The notes beneath the pieces were generated by a model. That model saw nothing but the letters and a program-made list of their open reading frames with translations, did no database searches and was not told the origin of the DNA. A DNA stretch of 64,000 nucleotides from Micromonospora sp. C31 (GTDB taxonomy: Bacteria; Actinomycetota; Actinomycetes; Mycobacteriales; Micromonosporaceae). The DNA lies in contig NZ_JAGPXN010000016.1 in NCBI RefSeq assembly GCF_018070575.1, forward strand, positions 62,001-126,000, given 5' to 3'. Position 1 is the first letter of the stretch, and every line of letters starts with the position of its first letter. The position numbers and the translations under genes were made by a program. Positions 33,763 to 42,355 of this stretch are shown piece by piece.

Positions 33763-34740
33763 TTAACCCGGCACCTCGACGGGCTCGACGCGGACCCGGC
33801 TCGCGGCGCCGACGCCGCGCCTGGACTCGTACGCGTCCTCCACCGTGCGGCGGATCCGGCCCGGGTCGCGGCGGATCTGCGCCGGGGTGAAGTGCAGGAT
33901 CAGGATGCCGTGTCGGCTCAGTTCGTTGTGCCGGTCGAGCGTCCGCGCCCAGTCACCAGGACTGAAGTGGTATTCCTGCGAGTCGACCTCGAGCGCCACC
34001 GCCGCGTCGGCGAGGTAACCGTCGGGCGTCGGCAGCGATCCGCCGTCGCCTGCGACCAGCCGGGGATTCCACCGAATCTCCGGCAACAGCCGGCTGCCGG
34101 CCAGGCACTCCCGCAACTCCGCCTCCGGCGCCGACCGGGTGCCCTGTACCACCTCGGAGAAGGCCTTCCTGACCAGCGCCGTCCGGCTTCGCCGGGCCCG
34201 GCGGATCTCCTCGTCCAGCCGGGCCAGGTCAGTGAACCCGCGCTGCACGGACTCGGCGACGATCGCGCGTACCGGACGCAGGTGGTGCAGGTCCCGCGCC
34301 GCGTCCACCACGGCCCGTGCCGGCGAGCAGACCGGATAGATCGACGTTCGCCGGGCCCTGGCATCCAGGGCCAGGGACCGTGCGACCCGGGCGAATCCCG
34401 CCGAGGTTCGCCGCGCCTGGTGCGGCACGATCAGGTGTACGTCGTCGGTGCGTGGGCTCTGCCGGAACCCGTACCAGATGAGCGCGGCCAGCCCGGTGAG
34501 CTGAGCCTCCGGTCCGGCGTACAGCGCAGCGGCGATCCGCCGCTGTTCCTCGGTCAGGGTGCCGGTGACCAGGGAGTACGTGCCCGGCAGCACGCGCTGC
34601 CACAGGCCGCGCCGGGTCTGGCGGTACAGGTACATGTCGTCGAAGCTGGCGGCCAGTAGTTGGGCCCGGGTGACGATCTGCTGCTGTCGCTCCGCCGCAT
34701 CGGCGAGTTCGGGTGGATGCTCACGCATGAGGGGCAGCAT
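33763..34740 (-). CDS. AbiEi-like N-terminal plus DUF559 nuclease-fold protein
   Basis: A 325-aa protein. The N-terminal region (QIVTRAQLLAASFDD...YRQTRRGLWQRVLPGTY) follows the AbiEi type IV antitoxin winged-helix pattern. The C-terminal 110 residues contain VALEVDSQEYHF and a HNELSRHGILILHFTPAQI segment, as in DUF559/Vsr-like endonuclease folds, where E and D are candidate metal ligands. This architecture is frequent as a lone gene in actinobacteria. No AbiEii toxin gene is next to it. The start may be 34740 or 34728; neither has a clear ribosome binding site. It sits between two direct copies of the 57-bp element. Confidence 0.82.
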   Translation of the reverse strand: MLPLMREHPPELADAAERQQQIVTRAQLLAASFDDMYLYRQTRRGLWQRVLPGTYSLVTGTLTEEQRRIAAALYAGPEAQLTGLAALIWYGFRQSPRTDDVHLIVPHQARRTSAGFARVARSLALDARARRTSIYPVCSPARAVVDAARDLHHLRPVRAIVAESVQRGFTDLARLDEEIRRARRSRTALVRKAFSEVVQGTRSAPEAELRECLAGSRLLPEIRWNPRLVAGDGGSLPTPDGYLADAAVALEVDSQEYHFSPGDWARTLDRHNELSRHGILILHFTPAQIRRDPGRIRRTVEDAYESRRGVGAASRVRVEPVEVPG

Positions 34741-34845
34741 GGGCGCGGGGCCGCCACTGTGTCCGGGCCGACCGGTGGCGCCTGTGGACGACGCCACCCG
34801 CTGTGGAGACCGCCCCGGTGCTGCGCCGACTGTGATATGCGCCGT

Positions 34846-34902
34846 GTTAGGAGGGGGCCCTGCCTCTGCACGAGGCGTTAGGAGGGGGCCCTTCCTTACA
34901 CT
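34846..34902 (+). repeat. 57-bp dispersed element, copy 3 (carries dusB -10 box)
   Basis: Two half-units, each starting GTTAGGAGGGGGCCCT, are joined by a 7-nt linker, and the copy ends CTTCCTTACACT. TACACT (34897-34902) lies 6 nt before the dusB GTG. The length and layout equal copy 1, which serves the HIT gene in the same way. Confidence 0.85.
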
Positions 34903-34908
34903 TGGCGG

Positions 34909-36081
34909 GTGACCGTTGCGACCGGACCAGCACGCCGCCCGCTGACCATCGGGCGGCACGAGGTGTGGCCCCCGGTGGTGCTCGCGCCGATGGCCGGCAT
35001 CACCAACGTCGGCTTCCGGCAGCTCTGCCGGGAGCAGGGCGGCGGCATCTACGTCTGCGAGATGATCACCACCGTCGCCCTGGTCGAGCGGAACCCGAAG
35101 ACGCTGCGCATGATCGCCTTCGGCGACGACGAGCGGCCCCGCAGCCTCCAGCTCTACGGCACCGATCCCGAGATCACCGCCGCCGCCGTGCGGATCGTGG
35201 TGGAGAAGGACCTCGCCGACCACATCGACCTGAACTTCGGCTGCCCGGTGCCCAAGGTCACCCGCCGGGGCGGCGGCTCGGCGTTGCCGTGGCGGCGCCG
35301 GCTCTTCGCGCGGCTGGTCAGGGCCGCGGTGGACGCCGCCTCGCCCGCAGGCGTGCCGGTCACGGTCAAGATGCGCAAGGGCATCGACGACGACCACCTG
35401 ACGTACGTCGAGGCGGGCCTCGCCGCGCAGGACGCGGGCGTGGCGGCGGTCGCCCTGCACGGGCGTACGGCCGCGCAGCGCTACTCCGGCACCGCCGACT
35501 GGGACGCCATCGCCACGCTCAAGCAGGCCCTCGACGTGCCGGTGCTCGGCAACGGCGACATTTGGGAGGCCGACGACGCGCTGCGGATGGTGGCGCACAC
35601 CGGCGTCGACGGGGTGGTCGTCGGTCGGGGCTGCCTGGGCCGCCCGTGGCTCTTCGCCGACCTGGAGGCTGCGTTCGACGGCCGGCCGGAGCGCCGGCTA
35701 CCCGCCCTCGGCGAGGTGGCGCGCACCATGCGCCGCCACGCGGAACTGCTGGTCGACCAGTTCACCGCCGGCTCGCGTACGCCCGCCCGGGGCGAGCGGG
35801 ACGGCTGCACCGACTTCCGCAAGCACGTGGCCTGGTACCTGAAGGGTTTCCCCGTCGGCAGCGAGCTGCGTCGCGAGCTGGCCATGATCGAGAGTCTGGC
35901 CCAGCTCGACGACCTGCTCGGCAAGCTGGACCCGACCGAGCCCTTTCCGGTGGCCACGCTGGGCCAGCCGCGCGGCCGCACCAACTCGCCCGGCAAGGTG
36001 TTCCTCCCGGAGGGCTGGCTGGCCAGCCGCGACGACGACACCGTCCCCGAGGGCGCGGAACTGGCCGACTCGGGCGGCTGA
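34909..36081 (+). CDS. dusB: tRNA-dihydrouridine synthase (DusB-like)
   Basis: FMN enzyme that reduces uridines in tRNA to dihydrouridine. It is 390 aa. PPVVLAPMAGITNVGFRQL (about 21-39) begins the TIM barrel. The catalytic Cys is Cys112 in NFGCPVPKVTRRGGGSAL. HGRTAAQRYSGTADWD and GNGDIWEADDAL are the phosphate and FMN loops. A C-terminal helical domain follows. The GTG start has a TACACT box 6 nt upstream that belongs to the adjacent 57-bp element, so it is probably leaderless and depends on the repeat. A long hairpin follows the gene. Confidence 0.95.
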   Translation: MTVATGPARRPLTIGRHEVWPPVVLAPMAGITNVGFRQLCREQGGGIYVCEMITTVALVERNPKTLRMIAFGDDERPRSLQLYGTDPEITAAAVRIVVEKDLADHIDLNFGCPVPKVTRRGGGSALPWRRRLFARLVRAAVDAASPAGVPVTVKMRKGIDDDHLTYVEAGLAAQDAGVAAVALHGRTAAQRYSGTADWDAIATLKQALDVPVLGNGDIWEADDALRMVAHTGVDGVVVGRGCLGRPWLFADLEAAFDGRPERRLPALGEVARTMRRHAELLVDQFTAGSRTPARGERDGCTDFRKHVAWYLKGFPVGSELRRELAMIESLAQLDDLLGKLDPTEPFPVATLGQPRGRTNSPGKVFLPEGWLASRDDDTVPEGAELADSGG

Positions 36082-36125
36082 GCCGACCACCCGCCCCGGC
36101 CCGACGGCGGACAGCCGTGGACGTG

Positions 36126-36168
36126 ACGAAAGGGCCGGTCCCCGTGTCGGGGCCGGCCCTTGTCGTCG
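36126..36168. terminator. Bidirectional hairpin terminator
   Basis: Arms with the core AAGGGCCGG and CCGGCCCTT and outer ACGA/TCGT pairing form a stem of about 19 bp with a 4-nt loop. It lies between convergent dusB and the C39-like gene. Confidence 0.75.
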
Positions 36169-36200
36169 TTCCTGTCGTGGTGCGTGTGGTCGCGGTGGGG

Positions 36201-36851
36201 TCAGGCGGTGTAGCCGCGGGTGGCGGTCCAGTCGGCGAGGTTGTCGATGCTCATGCGGTAGGTGGCCTGGTCGGGGTCGGCGGAGTCGGCGATGGTGACG
36301 GTGTTGCCGTTGTCGCGGTAGCCGACGACGCTGATGTAGTGGCCGCCTTCGAAGGAGTGGGTGGTGCCGTCGGTGTCGGTGGCGGTGCCGGCGATGTTGG
36401 CGACCACGGCGTGGCCTTCGTCGATGGCGGTGACGATGTCGGCGCGCAGCTTGTCGGTCTGGGTGTCGTCGGCGGCGGGGTCGCGGATCTCGACGGACTG
36501 GTAGGCGTCGCGGCCGGTTTCCTTGTTGAGCACGGGGGTGATGTCGTTGATGGAGTTGGTGCCGGCTTCGGTGGTGCCCATGAGCTTGGCCATGGCGTCG
36601 ACGTCGATGTTCTTGCCCTGGACGCTGAGGGCGTTGCGGGCGGCGGCGGGGCCGCAGTAGTAGAAGTTGGGCTGGGCTTCGTAGCGCACGCCGAGCTCAC
36701 GCTCGCCGCCCTTGCGGTCCTGAGCGACCGTGACGGCCGGGCTCTGGGTGGGGGAGGCGACGGCGGCCGTGACGGGGCCGGCGATGGCGCCGCCGGTGAA
36801 GGCGAGCCCGGCAGCGGTCAGGGCGGTCCTACGGATCAGATCGGTACGCAT
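36201..36851 (-). CDS. Secreted C39-like cysteine peptidase-fold protein
   Basis: A 216-aa protein with a twin-Arg-containing signal sequence (MRTDLIRRTALTAAGLAFTGG, ending near residue 32). YYCGPAAARNAL carries the catalytic-type Cys with Gly-Pro-Ala, and GGHYISVVGYRDNG carries the His, followed by an Asp-rich stretch. This is the papain-like C39_2 layout. The Cys and His are present, so peptidase activity is possible, though many such secreted proteins have no known substrate. An ATG at 36851 preceded by GAAAGGTGCCCCC fits. It stands alone, convergent with dusB. Confidence 0.85.
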   Translation of the reverse strand: MRTDLIRRTALTAAGLAFTGGAIAGPVTAAVASPTQSPAVTVAQDRKGGERELGVRYEAQPNFYYCGPAAARNALSVQGKNIDVDAMAKLMGTTEAGTNSINDITPVLNKETGRDAYQSVEIRDPAADDTQTDKLRADIVTAIDEGHAVVANIAGTATDTDGTTHSFEGGHYISVVGYRDNGNTVTIADSADPDQATYRMSIDNLADWTATRGYTA

Positions 36852-37231
36852 GTTGGGGGCACCTTTCGATCGGGGGACACGCGGACACTCACCGGGGGAT
36901 GCGGTGTGCCGCGCAGGGGGAGTCGGAACGGACCACTCCGGCGGCGGGGGCCTGCTCGGGCGTCCGGGGGATCTCAACGACCCGACCCGGCCATCGATTC
37001 CGCCGGCCGGCGGGCCACCGTGGCGCGGGGGGAGCGCGGTGGGTATGCCACGTTCAACGACCCGGGCCCGCCCACGATTCCGCCGCCCGCGTGGCACCGA
37101 CCACGGGACGGTCGCGACATCCGGGTGCGGACCGGACACCGTGAACCGGACAACCGCGTCGTCACGTCGCAACGAGGGTTGCGCGTGGGCGGCGTGGGCG
37201 GCGTGGGCGGCGTGGGCGCGTGGGCGGCGTG
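36852..37231. other. 380-bp intergenic region with degenerate repeats
   Basis: No gene is seen. Two similar 30-bp stretches, starting TCAACGACCCGACCCGGCC (36974) and TCAACGACCCGGGCCCGCCC (37053), both run into CGATTCCGCCG about 78 bp apart. The last 50 bp is a 9-bp GCGTGGGCG-type tandem repeat reaching the GH20 stop codon. Confidence 0.55.
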
Positions 37232-39172
37232 TCAGGCGGACGGGGCGGGCGTGGTGGCCTCCCCGGGACCGGGGCGGACGCCGGTCGCCTCGTGCGATCC
37301 GGCGGGTGCCGGGGGGCCGGGCTGGGTGGGGATCGCCGTCGGTGGCCCGGCGGGTGTCGGCCGCTCCGGCTGGGTGGGGATCGCCGTCGGTGGCCCGGCG
37401 GGTGTCGGCCGCTCCGGCTGGGTGGGGATCGCCGTCTTCGGCGCGGTGGGCTGCCGGTCGGCGGGCCAGGGGATCTCCGGCGAGCGGTGGAAGGCGATGC
37501 CGGCGGTGGCCCAGCGCGGGCCGTGTCCGGCCAGCCGGTCGCGGAACCCGGCCCAGTCGTGCGTCGCGCGGGGTGACCAGCCCAGCTCGGCGATCGCGGG
37601 CAGGCGCGGGAAGAGCATGAACTCGACCTCCGCCCGCGAGGTGACCGACTCGGTCCAAAGCGGCGCCTCCACCCCGAGTACCGCGTCGGCCGGCACGCCG
37701 GCCACGTGGGCGCCGGGATCCCAGTCGTACGACCGCCGCACGTCGATCAGGCCCGCCCAGTCGTGCCCGATCGGGGTGTCCGGGGCGTACTTCATGTCGA
37801 GGTAGGCGTGGTTGCCGGGAGAGAGGACGAGCCGCGCCCCCCGGTGGACGGCGTCGGCGGTGACCGGGTCCGCGCCGTCGGTGCCCCACCACTGGAGCAC
37901 ACGGCCCTCGGCGTGGGCCACGGGCGCGATCTGGTGCCAACCCAGCACCCTCCTGCCGGCCGCGGCGACGATGCGCTGTGCCCGCTCGATGAAGGCGGCG
38001 TACGCGTCGGGGCGCACCTTGAACGCCTCGTCGCCCCCGATGTGCAGCCACGGCCCGGGGGTGAGCGCCGCGAGCTCGCCCAGCACGTCGGCGACGAACT
38101 CGTACGTCCGCTCGCTCGTGGGGTCGACGTAGCTGAAGCCGACCTCGGTGCCGGTGTACGGCGGTGGCGCGACGCCGTCCGGGGCCAGCTCGCCGTACGC
38201 GGTCAGCGCCGCGTGGGTGTGCCCCGGCAGGTCGATCTCCGGCACCACGGTGACGTGCCGCTCGGCGGCGTAGGCCACGATCCGCCGGTAGTCGTCGCGG
38301 CTGTAGTGCCCGCCCGGGCCGCCGCCCACCTCGCTCGCCCCGCCGACCTCGGCGAGCCGGGGCCAGGAGTCGACGGCGATCCGCCAGCCCTGGTCGTCGG
38401 TGAGGTGCAGGTGCAGGTGGTTGAGCTTGTAGCGGGCCAGGTGGTCGATCACCCGCAGTACGTCCGGTACGCCGAAGAAGTGTCGGGCCACGTCGAGCAT
38501 CGCCCCCCGGTACGGGAAGCGGGGCCGGTCGGTGATCGAGCCCCCGGGCAGCGCCCAGCGTTCGGCGACGGGCGTCGCGCTCTCGATGGCGGCGGGCAGG
38601 AGTTGCCGCACCGTCTGTACCCCGAAGAAGAGCCCGGCCCGGGTGGCGGCCTCGATCCGTACCCTGTCGGCGGCCACGTCGAGCCGGTAGCCCTCGGGGC
38701 CGAGGTCGTCGGAGTCGACCAGCGCCAGCGTGATGTCGCCGGCCGGCTCGGCCCGGGTGTCGCCGGTCACCGGCAGCGGATGGCCGGTGGCCGGCCGGAG
38801 CAGGGCGGCGAGCTGCCCGGCGACGGCGTGGGCGTCGCCGGGGCCCGCCCGGACCACCGTGTCGGAGGTGAGTACGAAGTCGGCGCCCGCGACCGGCGCG
38901 ACCCGCTCGGGGGCTGGCACGACGTCGCCCAGCCGCATGCGGGCGGCCGGAGCGGGCGGGTCGCCGGCAGTCCGGGCCGGCGGGGCGGGCACGTCGTCGC
39001 CGAGTTCGGCGGGCGGGGCGAGGGCGTCCTCGGCGGCCCGGGTCGCCGCCCGGGCCAGCTCGGTGGCGGCCGGTTCGCGGACCGGTAGGTCGGGGTACCC
39101 GGCCGACCGCTCGCCCGTCGCGGCGCTGGACGGGTCGAGCGGCTCCGGGGCGGCGGTGGGAACGGGTGGCAC
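37232..39172 (-). CDS. Beta-N-acetylhexosaminidase, glycoside hydrolase family 20
   Basis: Removes terminal GlcNAc/GalNAc from chitooligosaccharides or glycans. It is 646 aa. An N-terminal GH20b-type domain (about 85-195) precedes the TIM barrel starting FPYRGAMLDVARHFF. LHLHLTDDQGWRI and PEIDLPGHTHAAL follow, and WLHIGGDEAF (about residue 378) holds the catalytic Asp-Glu pair. No signal peptide is visible; the first 75 residues are Ala/Pro-rich, so secretion is uncertain. The C-terminal 75 residues carry three 16-residue Pro-rich repeats (TAIPTQPERPTPAG). CTGGAGAG precedes the GTG. A 13-bp palindrome lies upstream. Confidence 0.93.
   Translation of the reverse strand: MPPVPTAAPEPLDPSSAATGERSAGYPDLPVREPAATELARAATRAAEDALAPPAELGDDVPAPPARTAGDPPAPAARMRLGDVVPAPERVAPVAGADFVLTSDTVVRAGPGDAHAVAGQLAALLRPATGHPLPVTGDTRAEPAGDITLALVDSDDLGPEGYRLDVAADRVRIEAATRAGLFFGVQTVRQLLPAAIESATPVAERWALPGGSITDRPRFPYRGAMLDVARHFFGVPDVLRVIDHLARYKLNHLHLHLTDDQGWRIAVDSWPRLAEVGGASEVGGGPGGHYSRDDYRRIVAYAAERHVTVVPEIDLPGHTHAALTAYGELAPDGVAPPPYTGTEVGFSYVDPTSERTYEFVADVLGELAALTPGPWLHIGGDEAFKVRPDAYAAFIERAQRIVAAAGRRVLGWHQIAPVAHAEGRVLQWWGTDGADPVTADAVHRGARLVLSPGNHAYLDMKYAPDTPIGHDWAGLIDVRRSYDWDPGAHVAGVPADAVLGVEAPLWTESVTSRAEVEFMLFPRLPAIAELGWSPRATHDWAGFRDRLAGHGPRWATAGIAFHRSPEIPWPADRQPTAPKTAIPTQPERPTPAGPPTAIPTQPERPTPAGPPTAIPTQPGPPAPAGSHEATGVRPGPGEATTPAPSA
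37322..37436. repeat. 48-bp in-frame tandem repeats at the 3' end of the GH20 gene
   Basis: Two full 48-bp units (37322 and 37370) and a 19-bp partial third, each starting CTGGGTGGGGATCGCCGTC. They encode the Pro-rich 16-residue repeats of the hexosaminidase tail. Confidence 0.9.
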
Positions 39173-39214
39173 GGTGTCGGCTCTCCAGGGGTGTATTTGC
39201 GTCGGTTATGGCAA

Positions 39215-39227
39215 AGGTGAAGTTCAC
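39215..39227. promoter_or_regulatory. 13-bp palindrome upstream of GH20 gene
   Basis: GGTGAAGTTCACC is a perfect palindrome about 43 nt before the hexosaminidase start, in the expected promoter zone, so it may be an operator. It does not match the DasR consensus. Confidence 0.4.
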
Positions 39228-39489
39228 CGAATGCCTGCGGCCAAGACTACGAGGCGAAGCGGGAAATGCGTGATCGTGCGCGTGGAAGCGTTCCCAGATA
39301 CCGGCACGAACGCGGATGGTCGTGATGGTTGTGCCGATTGTCACCGAACGGTCCCGAGCCACCCGAAGTTCGCTTAGCCTTCGCCCACCGGCCGGCTCGG
39401 TACCGGGGATTGCCGGTGGTCCGTCCCGGGGTAATGGGAGCAACTGAACCTTCGTTAAGTGTCGGACCGGCGCGCGTGGGAGGGCTCTG

Positions 39490-42225
39490 GTGGCAACGCA
39501 AGAGACGGTGGAACACAAGTACGTCTACGCCTTCGCCGAGGGCAACAAGGACCTCAAGGAACTGCTCGGCGGCAAGGGGGCCAACCTGGCCGAGATGACC
39601 AATCTCGGCCTGCCGGTCCCACCGGGCTTCACGATCACCACGGAGGCATGCAAGGCGTACCTCGCCACCGGGGCGGAGCCCGACGGCCTCGCCGGGCAGA
39701 TCGCCGCGCACCTCGCGTCGCTGGAGCAGGCGATGGGCAAGCGCCTCGGCGACCCGGAGGACCCGCTGCTGGTCTCCGTCCGCTCCGGCGCCAAGTTCTC
39801 CATGCCCGGCATGATGGAGACCGTCCTCAACGTCGGACTCAACGACCGCAGCGTCCAGGGGCTCGCCCGGCAGGCCGGCGGCTCGGGCGGGCAGTCCGCC
39901 CCCGGCGGCGCGGACCGGTTCGCCTGGGACTCCTACCGCCGCCTGATCCAGATGTTCGGCAAGACGGTGTGCGAGGTGCCGGGCGAGGAGTTCGAGCACG
40001 CCCTCGACGACGCCAAGCGGGCCAAGGGCACCCGCGACGACCTCGACCTCGACGCCGACGACCTGCGCGGGCTGGTCGACGCGTACAAGAAGATCTTCTT
40101 CAGGCACACCGGCCGGGAGTTCCCGCAGGAGCCGCGCGAGCAGCTCGACCTGGCCATCCGCGCGGTCTTCGAGTCGTGGAACGCCGAGCGTGCGGTGCTC
40201 TACCGCCGCCAGGAGCGGATCCCGGCCGACCTGGGCACCGCGGTCAACGTGGTGGCGATGGTCTTCGGCAACCTCGGTCCGGACTCCGGCACCGGCGTCG
40301 CGTTCACCCGCGACCCCGCCAGCGGCGCCCAGGGCATCTACGGCGACTACCTGGCCAACGCCCAGGGCGAGGACGTCGTCGCGGGCATCCGCAACACCGT
40401 GCCGTTGCAGGAGTTGGAGCGGCTGGACAAGAAGTCCTACGACGAACTGCTCGGCATCATGGCCCGGCTGGAGGGCCACTACCGCGATCTCTGCGACATC
40501 GAGTTCACCATCGAGCGCGGCAAGCTCTGGATGCTCCAGACGCGCGTCGGCAAGCGCACCGCCGCGGCGGCGTTCGTGATCGCCGGGCAGCTCGTCGACG
40601 AGGGCCTGATCGACCTCGACGAGGCGTTGCACCGGGTCAACGGCGCGCAGCTCGCCCAGCTGATGTTCCCGCGGTTCCGGCTCGACCACGATCTCCAGCC
40701 GGTGGCGAAGGGGATCGGGGCGTCGCCGGGCGCGGCGTCGGGCAAGGTGGTCTTCACCTCCGCCCGCGCGGTCGAACGGGCCGCCGAGGGGGAGTCGGTG
40801 ATCCTGGTCCGGCGCGAGACCAACCCGGACGACCTCAACGGCATGATCGCCGCCCAGGGCATCCTCACCTCGCGCGGCGGCAAGACCAGCCACGCCGCCG
40901 TGGTGGCGCGGGGCATGGGCAAGACCTGTGTCTCCGGCGCCGACGAGATCGAGGTCGACGTCCCGCAGCGCCGCTTCGTCGTCGGTGGGCAGACCGTCGT
41001 CGAGGGCGACGTCGTCTCCATCGACGGCACCACCGGCAAGGTCTACCTCGGCGAGGTGCCGGTCATGCCGTCGGAGGTGGTGCAGTACTTCGAGGGCAGC
41101 CTCGACCCCGAGCACATCGACAACGCGCTGGTCCGGGCCGTACACCGGATCATGTCGCACGCCGACGCCAAGCGGCGGCTGGCCGTACGCACGAACGCCG
41201 ACACCGGCGCGGACGCCGCCCGGGCCCGGCGCTTCGGCGCGGAGGGCATCGGGCTGTGCCGCACCGAGCACATGTTCCTCGGCGACCGTCGTGAGCTGGT
41301 CGAACGGCTGATCCTTGCCCGCGACAACACCGAGCGGGAGGCCGCACTGGCCGCGCTGCTCCCGTTGCAGCGCGCGGACTTCGAGGAGATCTTCCGGGAG
41401 ATGGACGGGATGCCCGTCACCGTCCGGTTGATCGACCCGCCGCTGCACGAGTTCCTGCCCCCGCTGGAGCAGCTCGCGGTCAACGTGGCGGTCGCCCAGG
41501 AACGCGGTGAGGACGTCGCGCAGGAGGAGGCGCTGCTCGCCGCGGTCCGGCGGATGCACGAGGAGAACCCGATGCTGGGTCTGCGCGGCGTCCGTCTCGG
41601 CCTGGTCATCCCCGGCCTGTTCGCCATGCAGGTCCGGGCCATCGCGGAGGCGGCGGTCACCGTCACCCGTGGTGGCGCGGTGGCCAGGCCGGAGATCATG
41701 GTCCCCCTGGTCGGCGCGGTGCAGGAGCTGGAGACGGTCCGCGCCGAGGCCGAGAAGATCATCTCCGAGGTGGTCGGGGACAGCGGCGTCGAGGTGCTGA
41801 TCGGCACGATGATCGAGGTGCCCCGGGCGGCGCTGACCGCCGGCCAGATCGCCGAGGCGGCACAGTTCTTCTCCTTCGGCACCAACGACCTGACCCAGAT
41901 GGCCTGGGGCTTCTCCCGCGACGACGTCGAGGGCGCCTTCTTCTGGCGGTACCTGGAGCTGGGCATCTTCGGCATCTCGCCGTTCGAGTCGATCGACCGG
42001 GACGGCGTGGGCCGGCTGGTGCGCATCGCCGCGCAGGAGGGCCGGGCCGCCCGGCCGGAGCTGAAGCTCGGCGTCTGCGGCGAACACGGCGGTGACCCTG
42101 AGTCGGTGCACTTCTTCCACGAGGTCGGCCTGGACTACGTGTCCTGTTCGCCCTTCCGGGTGCCCGTCGCCCGGCTGGAGGCCGGCCGCGCGGCGGTTCA
42201 GACGGACGGCTCCGACAGCCGCTGA
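39490..42225 (+). CDS. ppdK: Pyruvate, phosphate dikinase
   Basis: Interconverts pyruvate + ATP + Pi and PEP + AMP + PPi, giving reversible entry between glycolysis and gluconeogenesis. It is 911 aa, full length. The N-terminal ATP-grasp begins VYAFAEGNKDLKELLGGKGAN. The central phosphohistidine domain has GGKTSHAAVVARGMGK (His about 467). The C-terminal PEP-binding barrel has GLCRTEHMFLG, and KLGVCGEHGGDP holds the catalytic Cys (about 862). The GTG is preceded by GGGAGGGC. No regulatory protein (PPDK-RP) gene is adjacent. A strong hairpin terminator follows. Confidence 0.97.
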   Translation: MATQETVEHKYVYAFAEGNKDLKELLGGKGANLAEMTNLGLPVPPGFTITTEACKAYLATGAEPDGLAGQIAAHLASLEQAMGKRLGDPEDPLLVSVRSGAKFSMPGMMETVLNVGLNDRSVQGLARQAGGSGGQSAPGGADRFAWDSYRRLIQMFGKTVCEVPGEEFEHALDDAKRAKGTRDDLDLDADDLRGLVDAYKKIFFRHTGREFPQEPREQLDLAIRAVFESWNAERAVLYRRQERIPADLGTAVNVVAMVFGNLGPDSGTGVAFTRDPASGAQGIYGDYLANAQGEDVVAGIRNTVPLQELERLDKKSYDELLGIMARLEGHYRDLCDIEFTIERGKLWMLQTRVGKRTAAAAFVIAGQLVDEGLIDLDEALHRVNGAQLAQLMFPRFRLDHDLQPVAKGIGASPGAASGKVVFTSARAVERAAEGESVILVRRETNPDDLNGMIAAQGILTSRGGKTSHAAVVARGMGKTCVSGADEIEVDVPQRRFVVGGQTVVEGDVVSIDGTTGKVYLGEVPVMPSEVVQYFEGSLDPEHIDNALVRAVHRIMSHADAKRRLAVRTNADTGADAARARRFGAEGIGLCRTEHMFLGDRRELVERLILARDNTEREAALAALLPLQRADFEEIFREMDGMPVTVRLIDPPLHEFLPPLEQLAVNVAVAQERGEDVAQEEALLAAVRRMHEENPMLGLRGVRLGLVIPGLFAMQVRAIAEAAVTVTRGGAVARPEIMVPLVGAVQELETVRAEAEKIISEVVGDSGVEVLIGTMIEVPRAALTAGQIAEAAQFFSFGTNDLTQMAWGFSRDDVEGAFFWRYLELGIFGISPFESIDRDGVGRLVRIAAQEGRAARPELKLGVCGEHGGDPESVHFFHEVGLDYVSCSPFRVPVARLEAGRAAVQTDGSDSR

Positions 42226-42246
42226 CGCGGCAGGTGGGAACAGGCC

Positions 42247-42278
42247 GGCGGCGGACCCGGGGGAGCGGGTCCGCCGCC
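42247..42278. terminator. Bidirectional hairpin terminator after ppdK
   Basis: Perfect 13-bp arms GGCGGCGGACCCG (42247-42259) and CGGGTCCGCCGCC (42266-42278) with a 6-nt loop, between ppdK and the convergent roadblock gene. Confidence 0.8.
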
Positions 42279-42355
42279 GCTGTCGTGCGGGCGGCCCGTG
42301 CCGGCACGACCGCAGCGTGGGACGGGAGTCGGTCGCGGCCGACTCCCGGGTCTGC

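Noticed and set aside
33763..34740. Full AbiE toxin-antitoxin system
   Set aside because: No AbiEii nucleotidyltransferase gene is adjacent; the neighbours are glyS and dusB.
36201..39518. Single 1105-codon open frame on the minus strand
   Set aside because: Only its 3' 217 codons are the C39-like gene; the rest is the antisense or alternate frame of GH20, with Arg/Pro/Ala-rich composition and no motifs.
39247..42120. 957-codon minus-strand frame opposite ppdK
   Set aside because: A shadow of a long high-GC gene; the plus-strand frame carries all PPDK motifs in order.
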